Both the position numbers and the translations under genes were made by a program. 36,085 bases of DNA from positions 1 through 36,085 of the forward strand of contig CAMKGA010000017.1 in assembly GCA_946412015.1 (NCBI GenBank), given 5' to 3'. A model generated the notes under the pieces. The model was given only the letters and a program-made list of their open reading frames with translations, did no database searches and was not told the DNA's origin. The first letter of the stretch is position 1; the number at the start of each line of letters is the position of its first letter. This DNA comes from an uncultured Caryophanales bacterium (lineage in GTDB: Bacteria > Bacillota_I > Bacilli_A > RF39 > UBA660). Below, in pieces: positions 8,811 through 17,391 of the stretch.

Positions 8811-10997
8811 TTAATCTGAAAAGAAGTCATCAAAAAATTGATCATCTGTAACACCGTGCTTTGTTGTAGTTGAAGAAACATCACCGGCATTATCAATTTC
8901 TTCAATTTTTGCATCGATTATTCTAGAATCATTATTTTTATTTGAAGTATCACTATTAGTATTTTCAGTTAGCTCATCACCAATCGATTCATTTTCAATT
9001 GACTCATTTTCTTTCTTAGCTTTTTCTTGTCTTTCTTCTTCTTCTAGCTCTGCAATTTTAGCATCTATTCTTTTAACCATTTCATCAATATTAAACGAAT
9101 TACCTCCTGATGGAGAACTTGGGTGATCAGAAAGACCTCCTGGCATTCCACCTGGTAGACCACTCATTCCTGGAAGGCCTGGAAATCCACCAGCCATGCC
9201 TGGAAGTCCACCCGGCATTCCACCAAACCCACCTAAAGGCATTCCACCTCCAGTTGGTGATCCACCACCATTAAGCATATTATTAATTTTATCTTCACGT
9301 TTTTTTTCAACAAAACCTTTTAAATCAAATACTTTAACAGGTAATTTATCGTGTAATGGATATTTTGCTTTAGGATAATTAACTCCCCAATCCATCTTAA
9401 AGTTTGGTGTTAATTTAGTTTTAAAGGGCATCATACGAATTCTAAGAACAATAGTTTCCCACTGTTTTAAACGCTGTAAATCACTTACTGTAACAAGTGG
9501 TGTAGATGTAGTTTTTTCTTTTTCTTTCGATTTCACTTCCCCACACATTTTACTAATCTCTTCAAGTGCAGAAAGCTCTGAACTAATTAAATATATAGTA
9601 TTACCACAGTTACCTTTGATTGTTTCACCATTTTCCTTGCCGTATACTTCATATAACTGAGCAAAGTTCTGAATAATAAAAGTGAATCTTATATTTCTAG
9701 AACGTGCTGCAGTAACCATAGTAGTAACATCTTTAAGTGGTGGCATGTTCGCAAACTCATCAAGAATAAAGTTAGTTCTATGTGGAAGCTTACCGCCACT
9801 TTCCTGTGCAACTGAAATTAATGTTTCATAACATTGCTTTAGAAATATTGTAACTAAAGCGTGATATGTTTTCTTTTCATCTTGAATTACAATAAATACT
9901 GCTGTTTTTTTTCTACCAACATCACGCATATCAAAATCATTATGTGCTAGCATCTCCGATAAATTTTCACGAGAAGCAAATAATTTTATTTTCTGTTTAA
10001 ATACAGATAATATACTACCTCTTGTTTCATTAGGAGCCATGATAGTAGATGATGCATTAACATAAGCAGGACTCGTTGGATCTTTATAACTAAAATATTC
10101 ATTTACATACTTTGTATTTCCTATTTTTTCTTCACCAACAGTAGTCATTAAGTTTATACTATTTAAGTTTATTTCGTCTTCATTAGCATCTTCAAAAAGT
10201 CCTAAAGATAATCCAGCAAAATAATCAGCTGAAGTATTTTCCCAGAAAGGATCTTGTCCCTTAGATGTTTCATCATATAGTATATTTTTTGCAAGGTCAT
10301 CTAATAACTCATTTGCCTTATCTTGATTGCCATTTTTATAAAATGAATAAGGTAAGCTCATTGGATTCCAAGAATTTCCTTGTTGAGGATCACGGAAATT
10401 TAAAAGTACTATATTGTATCCTAAATCCTTTAGCATTTCTGAAGTATCTTCATATATTTCACCTTTTGGGTCAGTTATAATCATTGACTCGTCGTGCTTG
10501 CATAATAGTTGAACCATAGGTAAAACTGTTGTTTGGGTTTTTCCGGCACCAGTAGATCCAATAACTAAATTATGATAGCCACCGTCATCTACCCACGCTT
10601 CTTTTTCGTTCATAATGATTGGAATACCAGCAGCATCATTATGCTTCGCTTTTGGATCAACCTTTTTTAATTCTGCTTTCATTTCCTTTTCTTTAGCCCA
10701 ACGAGAGTAATTTTTTTCTCTCTTTGCACCTACTTCAAGTCCAACACCAGTTCCCATTTCAAACACATGCGATTTAACACTAAAAAGTGCTATTGCAATT
10801 CCAAGTAAAAATCCTATTATAGTCATAATAAACATTATTCCATCTGTAAAAACCAAAAAAATATTAAAAGTAAATGGTTCAGCATCTACAAATGCATTTA
10901 TATTTACAACAAATAATTGGACTACTATTAACCAAAAAAATGCAAATATACAAAATAACATCAGATCTTTTGGTTCTACTTTTATTCTTAGTTTCAT
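8811..10997 (-). CDS. VirD4/TraG-type coupling ATPase with Gly/Pro/Met-rich linker and charged C-terminal tail
   Basis: Two N-terminal TMs, Walker A GSTGAGKTQT, Walker B NFILDEFANMP, FTFIIQNFAQL; C-terminal GGMPGGLPGMAGGFPGLPGMSGLPGGMPGG. Confidence 0.93.
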   Translation of the reverse strand: MKLRIKVEPKDLMLFCIFAFFWLIVVQLFVVNINAFVDAEPFTFNIFLVFTDGIMFIMTIIGFLLGIAIALFSVKSHVFEMGTGVGLEVGAKREKNYSRWAKEKEMKAELKKVDPKAKHNDAAGIPIIMNEKEAWVDDGGYHNLVIGSTGAGKTQTTVLPMVQLLCKHDESMIITDPKGEIYEDTSEMLKDLGYNIVLLNFRDPQQGNSWNPMSLPYSFYKNGNQDKANELLDDLAKNILYDETSKGQDPFWENTSADYFAGLSLGLFEDANEDEINLNSINLMTTVGEEKIGNTKYVNEYFSYKDPTSPAYVNASSTIMAPNETRGSILSVFKQKIKLFASRENLSEMLAHNDFDMRDVGRKKTAVFIVIQDEKKTYHALVTIFLKQCYETLISVAQESGGKLPHRTNFILDEFANMPPLKDVTTMVTAARSRNIRFTFIIQNFAQLYEVYGKENGETIKGNCGNTIYLISSELSALEEISKMCGEVKSKEKEKTTSTPLVTVSDLQRLKQWETIVLRIRMMPFKTKLTPNFKMDWGVNYPKAKYPLHDKLPVKVFDLKGFVEKKREDKINNMLNGGGSPTGGGMPLGGFGGMPGGLPGMAGGFPGLPGMSGLPGGMPGGLSDHPSSPSGGNSFNIDEMVKRIDAKIAELEEEERQEKAKKENESIENESIGDELTENTNSDTSNKNNDSRIIDAKIEEIDNAGDVSSTTTKHGVTDDQFFDDFFSD

Positions 10998-11006
10998 AAT
11001 ACCTCC

Positions 11007-11453
11007 TTACCTAAAATCAACTATATAATCCATAACACCTTTAGCTTTAAATGTTACATGATTCCCATTTGCATCAATTATAGCATAATATGTGCTACTC
11101 CCAACATTATAAAAACGTAATTTTGTAACTTTAGAACTAGAAATATTCATTTTACTTAAATATTCTCTGAACTCATCTACAGTCTTTAAATTTGTTAAAC
11201 TTCTCTTTTCATATTTTTCAAATGCCTTATTAATATCAGATCTAATTAAATTATAATAATTACTTAAATAAATTGATGCTTGCTTATCAGCAGTTATATA
11301 TACACTACTGTAGCTATTGTAATCATTCTTTTTTATACTACTTATTTCTTTATTATTATTAACATAAAGATATAACAATGTATCTATCCCAACAAAAATT
11401 ACTAACAGTAAAACAATGATAGAAAAACCTTTTTTACTTATCTCTGCATCCAT
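11007..11453 (-). CDS. single-TM protein, possible VirB8/NTF2-like T4SS component
   Basis: N-terminal TM then ASIYLSNYYNLIRSDINKAFEKYEKRSLTNLKTVDEFREYLSKM...YYAIIDANGNHVTFKAKGVMDYIVDF; position next to virD4; fold call is inference. Confidence 0.45.
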   Translation of the reverse strand: MDAEISKKGFSIIVLLLVIFVGIDTLLYLYVNNNKEISSIKKNDYNSYSSVYITADKQASIYLSNYYNLIRSDINKAFEKYEKRSLTNLKTVDEFREYLSKMNISSSKVTKLRFYNVGSSTYYAIIDANGNHVTFKAKGVMDYIVDFR

Positions 11454-11941
11454 TTTTCTACCTCCATAAAAATTTTGCCATCATCGGGTATTACTGAAAA
11501 TGTTTTATTGTTATTATCTATTAGTATAATAACATAATAATCATCAATTATTTCATTATTATCCATAGATAAAGACTGTAAAGAGCCTGATACATAATAT
11601 TTACTAATATTTTCATTTGTCTTTTCATAATACATTTTATCTCCAGAAAAAGACAAATCTTTATCCAATTCTTTTATGTATTTAAAAATATTTTTTTTAT
11701 TAATATTTTTTTTACTTTTATAACTGTCTTCAATTAAATATATTAATAAATTACTATCTTTATTAGAATTATGTACAACCTTATTTACAATCGAAGAAAC
11801 ATCATAATACTGCGTACTATCAGTAACTGCTTTTACATTTGAAAAATCATTTTTTTCATTATGTCTAAATAAAATAAAGAAAATTGAAAGTATAAACACA
11901 AATACCATAAAAAGTATTATATCTCTTAATTTTATTTTCAT
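11438..11941 (-). CDS. single-TM protein, possible second VirB8-like or accessory T4SS component
   Basis: N-terminal TM, about 130-aa extracytoplasmic domain ending YYVIILIDNNNKTFSVIPD; overlaps the next gene by 16 bp. Confidence 0.4.
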   Translation of the reverse strand: MKIKLRDIILFMVFVFILSIFFILFRHNEKNDFSNVKAVTDSTQYYDVSSIVNKVVHNSNKDSNLLIYLIEDSYKSKKNINKKNIFKYIKELDKDLSFSGDKMYYEKTNENISKYYVSGSLQSLSMDNNEIIDDYYVIILIDNNNKTFSVIPDDGKIFMEVEKWMQR

Positions 11942-11949
11942 ATATCCTC

Positions 11950-13491
11950 CTAAAAATAAGTTATAGTCCCTCCAAATTGTTTTGCAGTTTCTTCTAGTAA
12001 AGGCGTAACCATACTTTTCTTATCATTTGGCACTGCAAAATTACCAACACATTCAGTATTATTATCATATGATTGATCTTGATCGGTAGGTAAAAAAATT
12101 CCTGCACTCCACATCAGCCATTCAACTTTTCTTCTTAGTATTAAACCCGGATATAAATATCCTGATACACCATTATATGTTCCGTGAACATAATTACAAA
12201 ATTCACTATAAACTTTATATGTGTTACCATTCTGTTTATAACTACTAATTACATTATCTGAAGCAGTTTGACCACCATTATGTTCAAAAGCAACTAGTGC
12301 TAAAATTTGACTATTATTCAATGTTATATTATTTGATGCCAGTCTACTTTCAATTGAATCTCTAATTTTCTGTAAAATCATCTCAAATACTTTATCAACA
12401 TCAGATTTCTTTAATCTAGAACCTGCACTTATTGAATTTGGATCAATTCCTATTGCTCTAAACTCATCTTCTTCAGCCAAAGTAATACCAGGTCCAACTG
12501 TCCAAGGATAACCATCTCCTCCATCATAAGCTATATAATAATCTCCCTCTTCATAACCACCTTCCATATCACGTAATAGCTCTATAAATACAGATGGAAA
12601 TCTACATTCATCATTTGATGAAACTGTCGAATCCGTAGAACTTGATGAAGATGATGTAGATGAAGAATTTGACGAATTATTTGATGTATTATTTGAACTT
12701 GATGAGTTATTTGATGTATTATTTGAACTTGATGAGTTATTTGATGCAGATGAATTGCTTGAGCTTGATGAATTATTTGTTGAATTAGAACCGGATGGTC
12801 TAGGATTATCTTGATTAACATAATTTAATGGGTCTACCCTTGCATCATAAGCATCCTGCCCTTCTCTAACTTCAAAGTGCAAATGAGTTCCTGTTGATCT
12901 ACCACTAGAACCTACTTTACCTAATATTTGTCCTTGAACTACTTTATCTCCTACCTTAACTTTTAGTGTATTCTCATGCATGTGTCCATAGTATTGATAA
13001 TTGCCATCATCAGATTTAATAGCAACATAATTTCCATATCCACCACCACAACTAGAACCAAGTCCCTCAAATGAAACACATCCCGTATTTGCAACGACAA
13101 CTTCCCCCGCCTGCGCAGCAATTACATTAACAACCCCTGCATCTGCAGCAGGAGCAATATCAAGTGCACCGTGTCCATTATCATGAATTCCAGCCTCAGT
13201 TGAACCAAAATAAGATGTAATTACTGTCGGATATGGAGTACCTATCGCAAGTTCTACACCATTTTGTGTAGTTTTCTCCTCACTTCCAATAGGCCACATA
13301 TAAGCTGATGATCCACTAACACACGAATCAGTATACCCAGCTCCAGCATCCTCTTCTTCAGTAGGAAACAAATCATCAAAAAATTCTTTATAATCATAAA
13401 TGTCATCACGCTCTAATTCAATAGATGCATTTATTGTACCAAGTGGCAAAAAAACAAGTGTAATAACCATTAAAAACTTCATTATACGCAT
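11950..13491 (-). CDS. bifunctional wall hydrolase: M23 (LytM) peptidase plus GH24/endolysin-like lysozyme
   Basis: M23: GHGALDIAPAADAG...YYGHMHENTLKVKVGDKVVQGQILGKVGSSGRSTGTHLHFEV. GH24-like: FIELLRDMEGGYEEGDYYIAYDGGDGYPWTVGPGIT...NNSQILALVAFEHNGG...RRKVEWLMWSAG. Ser/Asn linker between. Confidence 0.88.
   Translation of the reverse strand: MRIMKFLMVITLVFLPLGTINASIELERDDIYDYKEFFDDLFPTEEEDAGAGYTDSCVSGSSAYMWPIGSEEKTTQNGVELAIGTPYPTVITSYFGSTEAGIHDNGHGALDIAPAADAGVVNVIAAQAGEVVVANTGCVSFEGLGSSCGGGYGNYVAIKSDDGNYQYYGHMHENTLKVKVGDKVVQGQILGKVGSSGRSTGTHLHFEVREGQDAYDARVDPLNYVNQDNPRPSGSNSTNNSSSSSNSSASNNSSSSNNTSNNSSSSNNTSNNSSNSSSTSSSSSSTDSTVSSNDECRFPSVFIELLRDMEGGYEEGDYYIAYDGGDGYPWTVGPGITLAEEDEFRAIGIDPNSISAGSRLKKSDVDKVFEMILQKIRDSIESRLASNNITLNNSQILALVAFEHNGGQTASDNVISSYKQNGNTYKVYSEFCNYVHGTYNGVSGYLYPGLILRRKVEWLMWSAGIFLPTDQDQSYDNNTECVGNFAVPNDKKSMVTPLLEETAKQFGGTITYF
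12677..12746 (-). repeat. 30-bp tandem repeat (2 copies plus partial) encoding a Ser/Asn-rich linker
   Basis: ttatttgatgtattatttgaacttgatgag at 12677-12706 and 12707-12736, then partial ttatttgatg. Confidence 0.9.
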
Positions 13492-13506
13492 TTTTTCACC
13501 TCACAA

Positions 13507-14163
13507 CTAAAATTCATTATTCTTTTTTCTTCTTTTATATGTAAAATAAATTACAGCACTCAAAGAAATAATTATTATTCCAACAACAATATATATAACT
13601 ATATTACTATTATTCTTTTTTCTCTTCAATTCACCTTTTTTTATCTTAATTTTCAAATTGAAATTACTTTTTCCATCATTTTTTACATTCCATGAATATT
13701 TATTACCAGTAACCTTATCCGCATTATTGGAAACTACAACATTATCTGTAATAATATTTATTGTATAGTTTTCTTTAAACATACAACCATTTGGTTTTCC
13801 TAATATTATTTCAAAATAATTATCAGAAGAATAAGTTACTTTTCTCTCATCAAAACATTGATTAATTGAATTAGCATTTGCAAACAATTCAGGAGTATAT
13901 GTATATTCTAAATCAAGGATATCCTTTTTTCCTTTTTTTTCAAGATTTTTCTTATAAATATCAGTAAAATTACCATGTAATGGATTAATATTACCAGAAT
14001 ATAATTTTGTATACTTATTTTCTGATTCAATTTCCATATGAAATTTTTCAACTATTTTATTATCATAAACATAAAGATTATATTCTTTTTTACAGCCTGC
14101 AATAAAAATTATAATTACAAATACAAATATTAACTTAATATATTTCACAATATCACCCATCAA
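13507..14163 (-). CDS. predicted lipoprotein with additional C-terminal TM helix
   Basis: LIFVFVIIIFIAGCKK lipobox-like; C-terminal IVIYIVVGIIIISLSAVIYFTYKRRKK. Confidence 0.6.
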   Translation of the reverse strand: MMGDIVKYIKLIFVFVIIIFIAGCKKEYNLYVYDNKIVEKFHMEIESENKYTKLYSGNINPLHGNFTDIYKKNLEKKGKKDILDLEYTYTPELFANANSINQCFDERKVTYSSDNYFEIILGKPNGCMFKENYTINIITDNVVVSNNADKVTGNKYSWNVKNDGKSNFNLKIKIKKGELKRKKNNSNIVIYIVVGIIIISLSAVIYFTYKRRKKNNEF

Positions 14164-15482
14164 TAATTTGGTCTAAAATATCCGTTAATAGTTTGACCAT
14201 CTTGATTTCCACAATGTTTTCTTGGGCGAACGTGTTCCCATACTCCATTGTATCCACCAAGTTCACCATTACCTTCTACTGAATAAACATTTTCACTGTC
14301 AACTTTATAAACATATCCCACGTGACTACTATAATATTTATCATTTCCATTATCAGGATATGGAACATACGAACTACCCATCCATGGATCAAATAATATA
14401 ATATCTCCAGCCCTAGGCTCAACTTCAGGATTGGTACATTCATCTTCGAGCCAAGTTCCTAGACCTGCCGCATCTGATGAACGTGGAATTTCTCCTGCTA
14501 CAGCTTCTGAACTTGCAATATATTTACCAATACCACCTACTTGATTAAAAAGCCACGAAACAAACATCGCACACCAGTCAGCATAAAAGCCAAACCATGA
14601 TTCATAAGTATCCCCAGTATTTCCAATTTGCTTTACAGCAATCTGATTAAGTTGATCTATTGTTGCAGATCCTGTTGGCGATAAAACAATATCTCTACCA
14701 TTTGGTCCTGTATATGAATTAGAAGAACTAACATTATTACCATTATCATATACCGGGCATTCTTTTATTGGAGTCCCCTTTGTATGATACTTTGCCTTTA
14801 CATATTCAAGCAAAAAAGCCTTAAACTTTTCCATATCCAAAGAATATGACTCATTTATAGAATTTTCATCATATTCACCCTCATCACATGCCAATGTATC
14901 TGTTGAATAGTTATCTTTTTCAATATCATCAACAGTAACAGTATCAACCACAATATATTCTTCGGCATCTTCATCTTCAGAAGCTTCTTCATTTTCAACA
15001 ACACAATCATATGTTGTCTCTTTTTTCACCATATTTTTTGCAAGTATTTGCATATCAAACCTAAAATCTGCTGAATTTAAATATGTATAACAATCCATAT
15101 TTTTATAATCAAATTCCCAGTCTAAATTAGTAACTACACTATTATTTTTTAAATCAGCTCTAGGATAACTATTTAAGTTTTTTTCAAAAACAACAGGCAA
15201 TTGTTCATTCCCATAATAAAGTGCAGCCATTATAAGAGGTAAATCTAATTTAATATTATATTTATTTTGGTATAAGTAATACATATCATACATTTTTAAA
15301 TAGAACTTATACTCATTTCCATTTCTACAATCATTATCGCCACCTTCGCGGTCACATGCCTTCATTGTGCTAAAATAATCACTTAAATCTTCAGAATTAT
15401 AAACCCTTTCATATTCAGCATTTACATAGAAATCAACAAAAAAAGTTAAAAGTGCCAGTATAATCATACATATTTTTTTCAT
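14160..15482 (-). CDS. secreted CHAP-domain amidase/endopeptidase
   Basis: Signal peptide; GDTYESWFGFYADWCAMFVSWLFNQVG (catalytic Cys), RAGDIILFD, YYSSHVGYVYKV (catalytic His), VYSVEGN. Confidence 0.82.
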   Translation of the reverse strand: MKKICMIILALLTFFVDFYVNAEYERVYNSEDLSDYFSTMKACDREGGDNDCRNGNEYKFYLKMYDMYYLYQNKYNIKLDLPLIMAALYYGNEQLPVVFEKNLNSYPRADLKNNSVVTNLDWEFDYKNMDCYTYLNSADFRFDMQILAKNMVKKETTYDCVVENEEASEDEDAEEYIVVDTVTVDDIEKDNYSTDTLACDEGEYDENSINESYSLDMEKFKAFLLEYVKAKYHTKGTPIKECPVYDNGNNVSSSNSYTGPNGRDIVLSPTGSATIDQLNQIAVKQIGNTGDTYESWFGFYADWCAMFVSWLFNQVGGIGKYIASSEAVAGEIPRSSDAAGLGTWLEDECTNPEVEPRAGDIILFDPWMGSSYVPYPDNGNDKYYSSHVGYVYKVDSENVYSVEGNGELGGYNGVWEHVRPRKHCGNQDGQTINGYFRPNY

Positions 15483-15517
15483 ATTTCACCCATCTTTTCA
15501 TATCGTAATAAATATAG

Positions 15518-17380
15518 CTATATTATCAATATATAAGGATTTTTAGATTTATCTAACTTAGATAAATAAGAAAGTACCATACTCTCTGGGACAGATACAC
15601 ACCCAGCTGTTGGACTATCATGACTTACGTGGAAGAAAATAGCAGAACCAGCACCTTTTTTTACAGGATTCATATTATAGTTAATTACAAAACCATATTT
15701 ATAAGAACTTATTTCACTCATATGTTCTGCACTACTCCAATCTTTATTTGCCGTTCCTTCCACTTTTTGATTATAATATTTTGAATTTGGATCATCAACC
15801 CAATATGTATTTGATGTAATTTTAAAAGAATTTAATTTGGTGCTCGGAACACTACTTTGATAGAATGCATCTCCTACACCATATAATCCCTTTGGGGTTG
15901 CAGATTTACCTTCTGAAGGTGAAGAAGTTGTTCCGTTACTACCTACATATCCAGAAGTATTCAAACTAGAATCAACTTTCCATCCACTACTTTCTTTTTC
16001 ATAAAAAGAAACATTTGCAGTAGATCCATTAGATTCTACAATAACTAATTGATTAATCTTTTTATTTTCTAAATCACTTACACTTGTTCCACCTTTAGAT
16101 AATAAACTATCAAAAGAAGAACTTGATGATGAATTGCCAGTATTTTTTATACAATTTAGCATCTCATCATTAAAAAGTTTACTAGATTTTTCGTCATAAT
16201 GCACTCCATCATCAGGTGCATTAACCTTTCCTTTCAACTTAGAATAAACATCACAATATATTACATCAGAAGATAGTTTAGTTTTCAATGCCGCATTAAA
16301 TTTAACGACATTTGCATCATTTTCAACATCCCTATAATCAGTAGTATATTCATCAATGATTGGTGGAACATTAACAGCTACTATGTTGGATTCAGGATAG
16401 TCCTTTGCAAGTTGATTATATGTAGCAGCATAATTATCCGTATCATCAAGTCCGTTAGTACCTAAATTAATAAATACAGTACTTTTTTTATTAGCATCAA
16501 GCTGTTTTTTTACCTCAGCAAGAGCACTATTTTTTAACCATTGATAAGATTCACCGATTTTTGCTATAAAAGTAACATTATCTTTTTTATATCCAATAGT
16601 TGAACAATCTGAGTATGCTCCGTTATATGCATCTGTACATACTCCAACAAACCTTGAATCTCCAACCATAATAAGATTAGAGGTACTATCAGATTTAATA
16701 TTACCAGATGACTCTGAGCTACTTGAACTGCTAGAGGAACCATCTAAAGCTCCATATGCATCCGCAAGTTCTTCTTCTGTTGGGGTATCTTTTGATGCAA
16801 GATAAGCTTCTCCTGCTGTATCTGTTATTGAAGACATAGTAATTACAGATATTAAAATTAGTATAATGAAAATACCGCTGCATATCATTATAGTAGTTAT
16901 TATTAATTGCCTATTTGTAAAAACTGTAAATTTTTGTTCTGTTTGGTCTGGTTTATATTCTTCCCCACGTTGCTCAGCAGCAAGCATATCTTCAGCTTCT
17001 TCTGTACTTGCCGATTGACTACCACTACCAAGTATTTTTCCACCTTTACCCTTAATAGCAGCAACTTTCTCTGCAGCTTTTGCAATTTTTGCATACTTAT
17101 TTAAAAAAGGAATTTTTTCAGTTATTTTAATAGCATTGTTTATTCTTTGTTGTTGTTTTTTCTGCTTCGCAGACAATTCTTGATTGCCAGAACTTCTCAT
17201 CGAACTAGCAATACTTCCACCAGCATTAAATTGAGATATACTTTTAGATGAAGAAAGGCCACCACTATAATTTGATCGCCTAACAACGCCTCTTTTATTA
17301 CGTTTTGCATTCGCACCTTCTCTAGCAAGTTTTGATTTTGAATTTGCTTTAGATAAACTACTAATGGCCTTACCTTTCAT
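15518..17380 (-). CDS. membrane-anchored SGNH/GDSL hydrolase plus L,D-transpeptidase (YkuD-like) fusion
   Basis: Basic cytoplasmic N-terminus, one TM; SGNH blocks MVGDSRF, INLGTNG, DDGVHYD; C-terminal AIFFHVSHDSPTAGCVSVPESMVLSYL, LDT-like His...Cys motif. Confidence 0.78.
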   Translation of the reverse strand: MKGKAISSLSKANSKSKLAREGANAKRNKRGVVRRSNYSGGLSSSKSISQFNAGGSIASSMRSSGNQELSAKQKKQQQRINNAIKITEKIPFLNKYAKIAKAAEKVAAIKGKGGKILGSGSQSASTEEAEDMLAAEQRGEEYKPDQTEQKFTVFTNRQLIITTIMICSGIFIILILISVITMSSITDTAGEAYLASKDTPTEEELADAYGALDGSSSSSSSSESSGNIKSDSTSNLIMVGDSRFVGVCTDAYNGAYSDCSTIGYKKDNVTFIAKIGESYQWLKNSALAEVKKQLDANKKSTVFINLGTNGLDDTDNYAATYNQLAKDYPESNIVAVNVPPIIDEYTTDYRDVENDANVVKFNAALKTKLSSDVIYCDVYSKLKGKVNAPDDGVHYDEKSSKLFNDEMLNCIKNTGNSSSSSSFDSLLSKGGTSVSDLENKKINQLVIVESNGSTANVSFYEKESSGWKVDSSLNTSGYVGSNGTTSSPSEGKSATPKGLYGVGDAFYQSSVPSTKLNSFKITSNTYWVDDPNSKYYNQKVEGTANKDWSSAEHMSEISSYKYGFVINYNMNPVKKGAGSAIFFHVSHDSPTAGCVSVPESMVLSYLSKLDKSKNPYILII

Positions 17381-17391
17381 CTAATCACCTC

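Noticed and set aside
9196-9378. 60-aa Pro-rich plus-strand ORF
   Set aside because: Antisense to the Gly/Pro-rich linker of VirD4.
12677-12746. CRISPR-like or regulatory direct repeat
   Set aside because: Two adjacent 30-bp copies without spacers, in frame within a Ser/Asn linker; ordinary coding repeat.
12582-12821. 79-aa minus-strand ORF with IHQ repeats
   Set aside because: Out-of-frame reading of the Ser/Asn tandem-repeat linker in the M23/GH24 protein.
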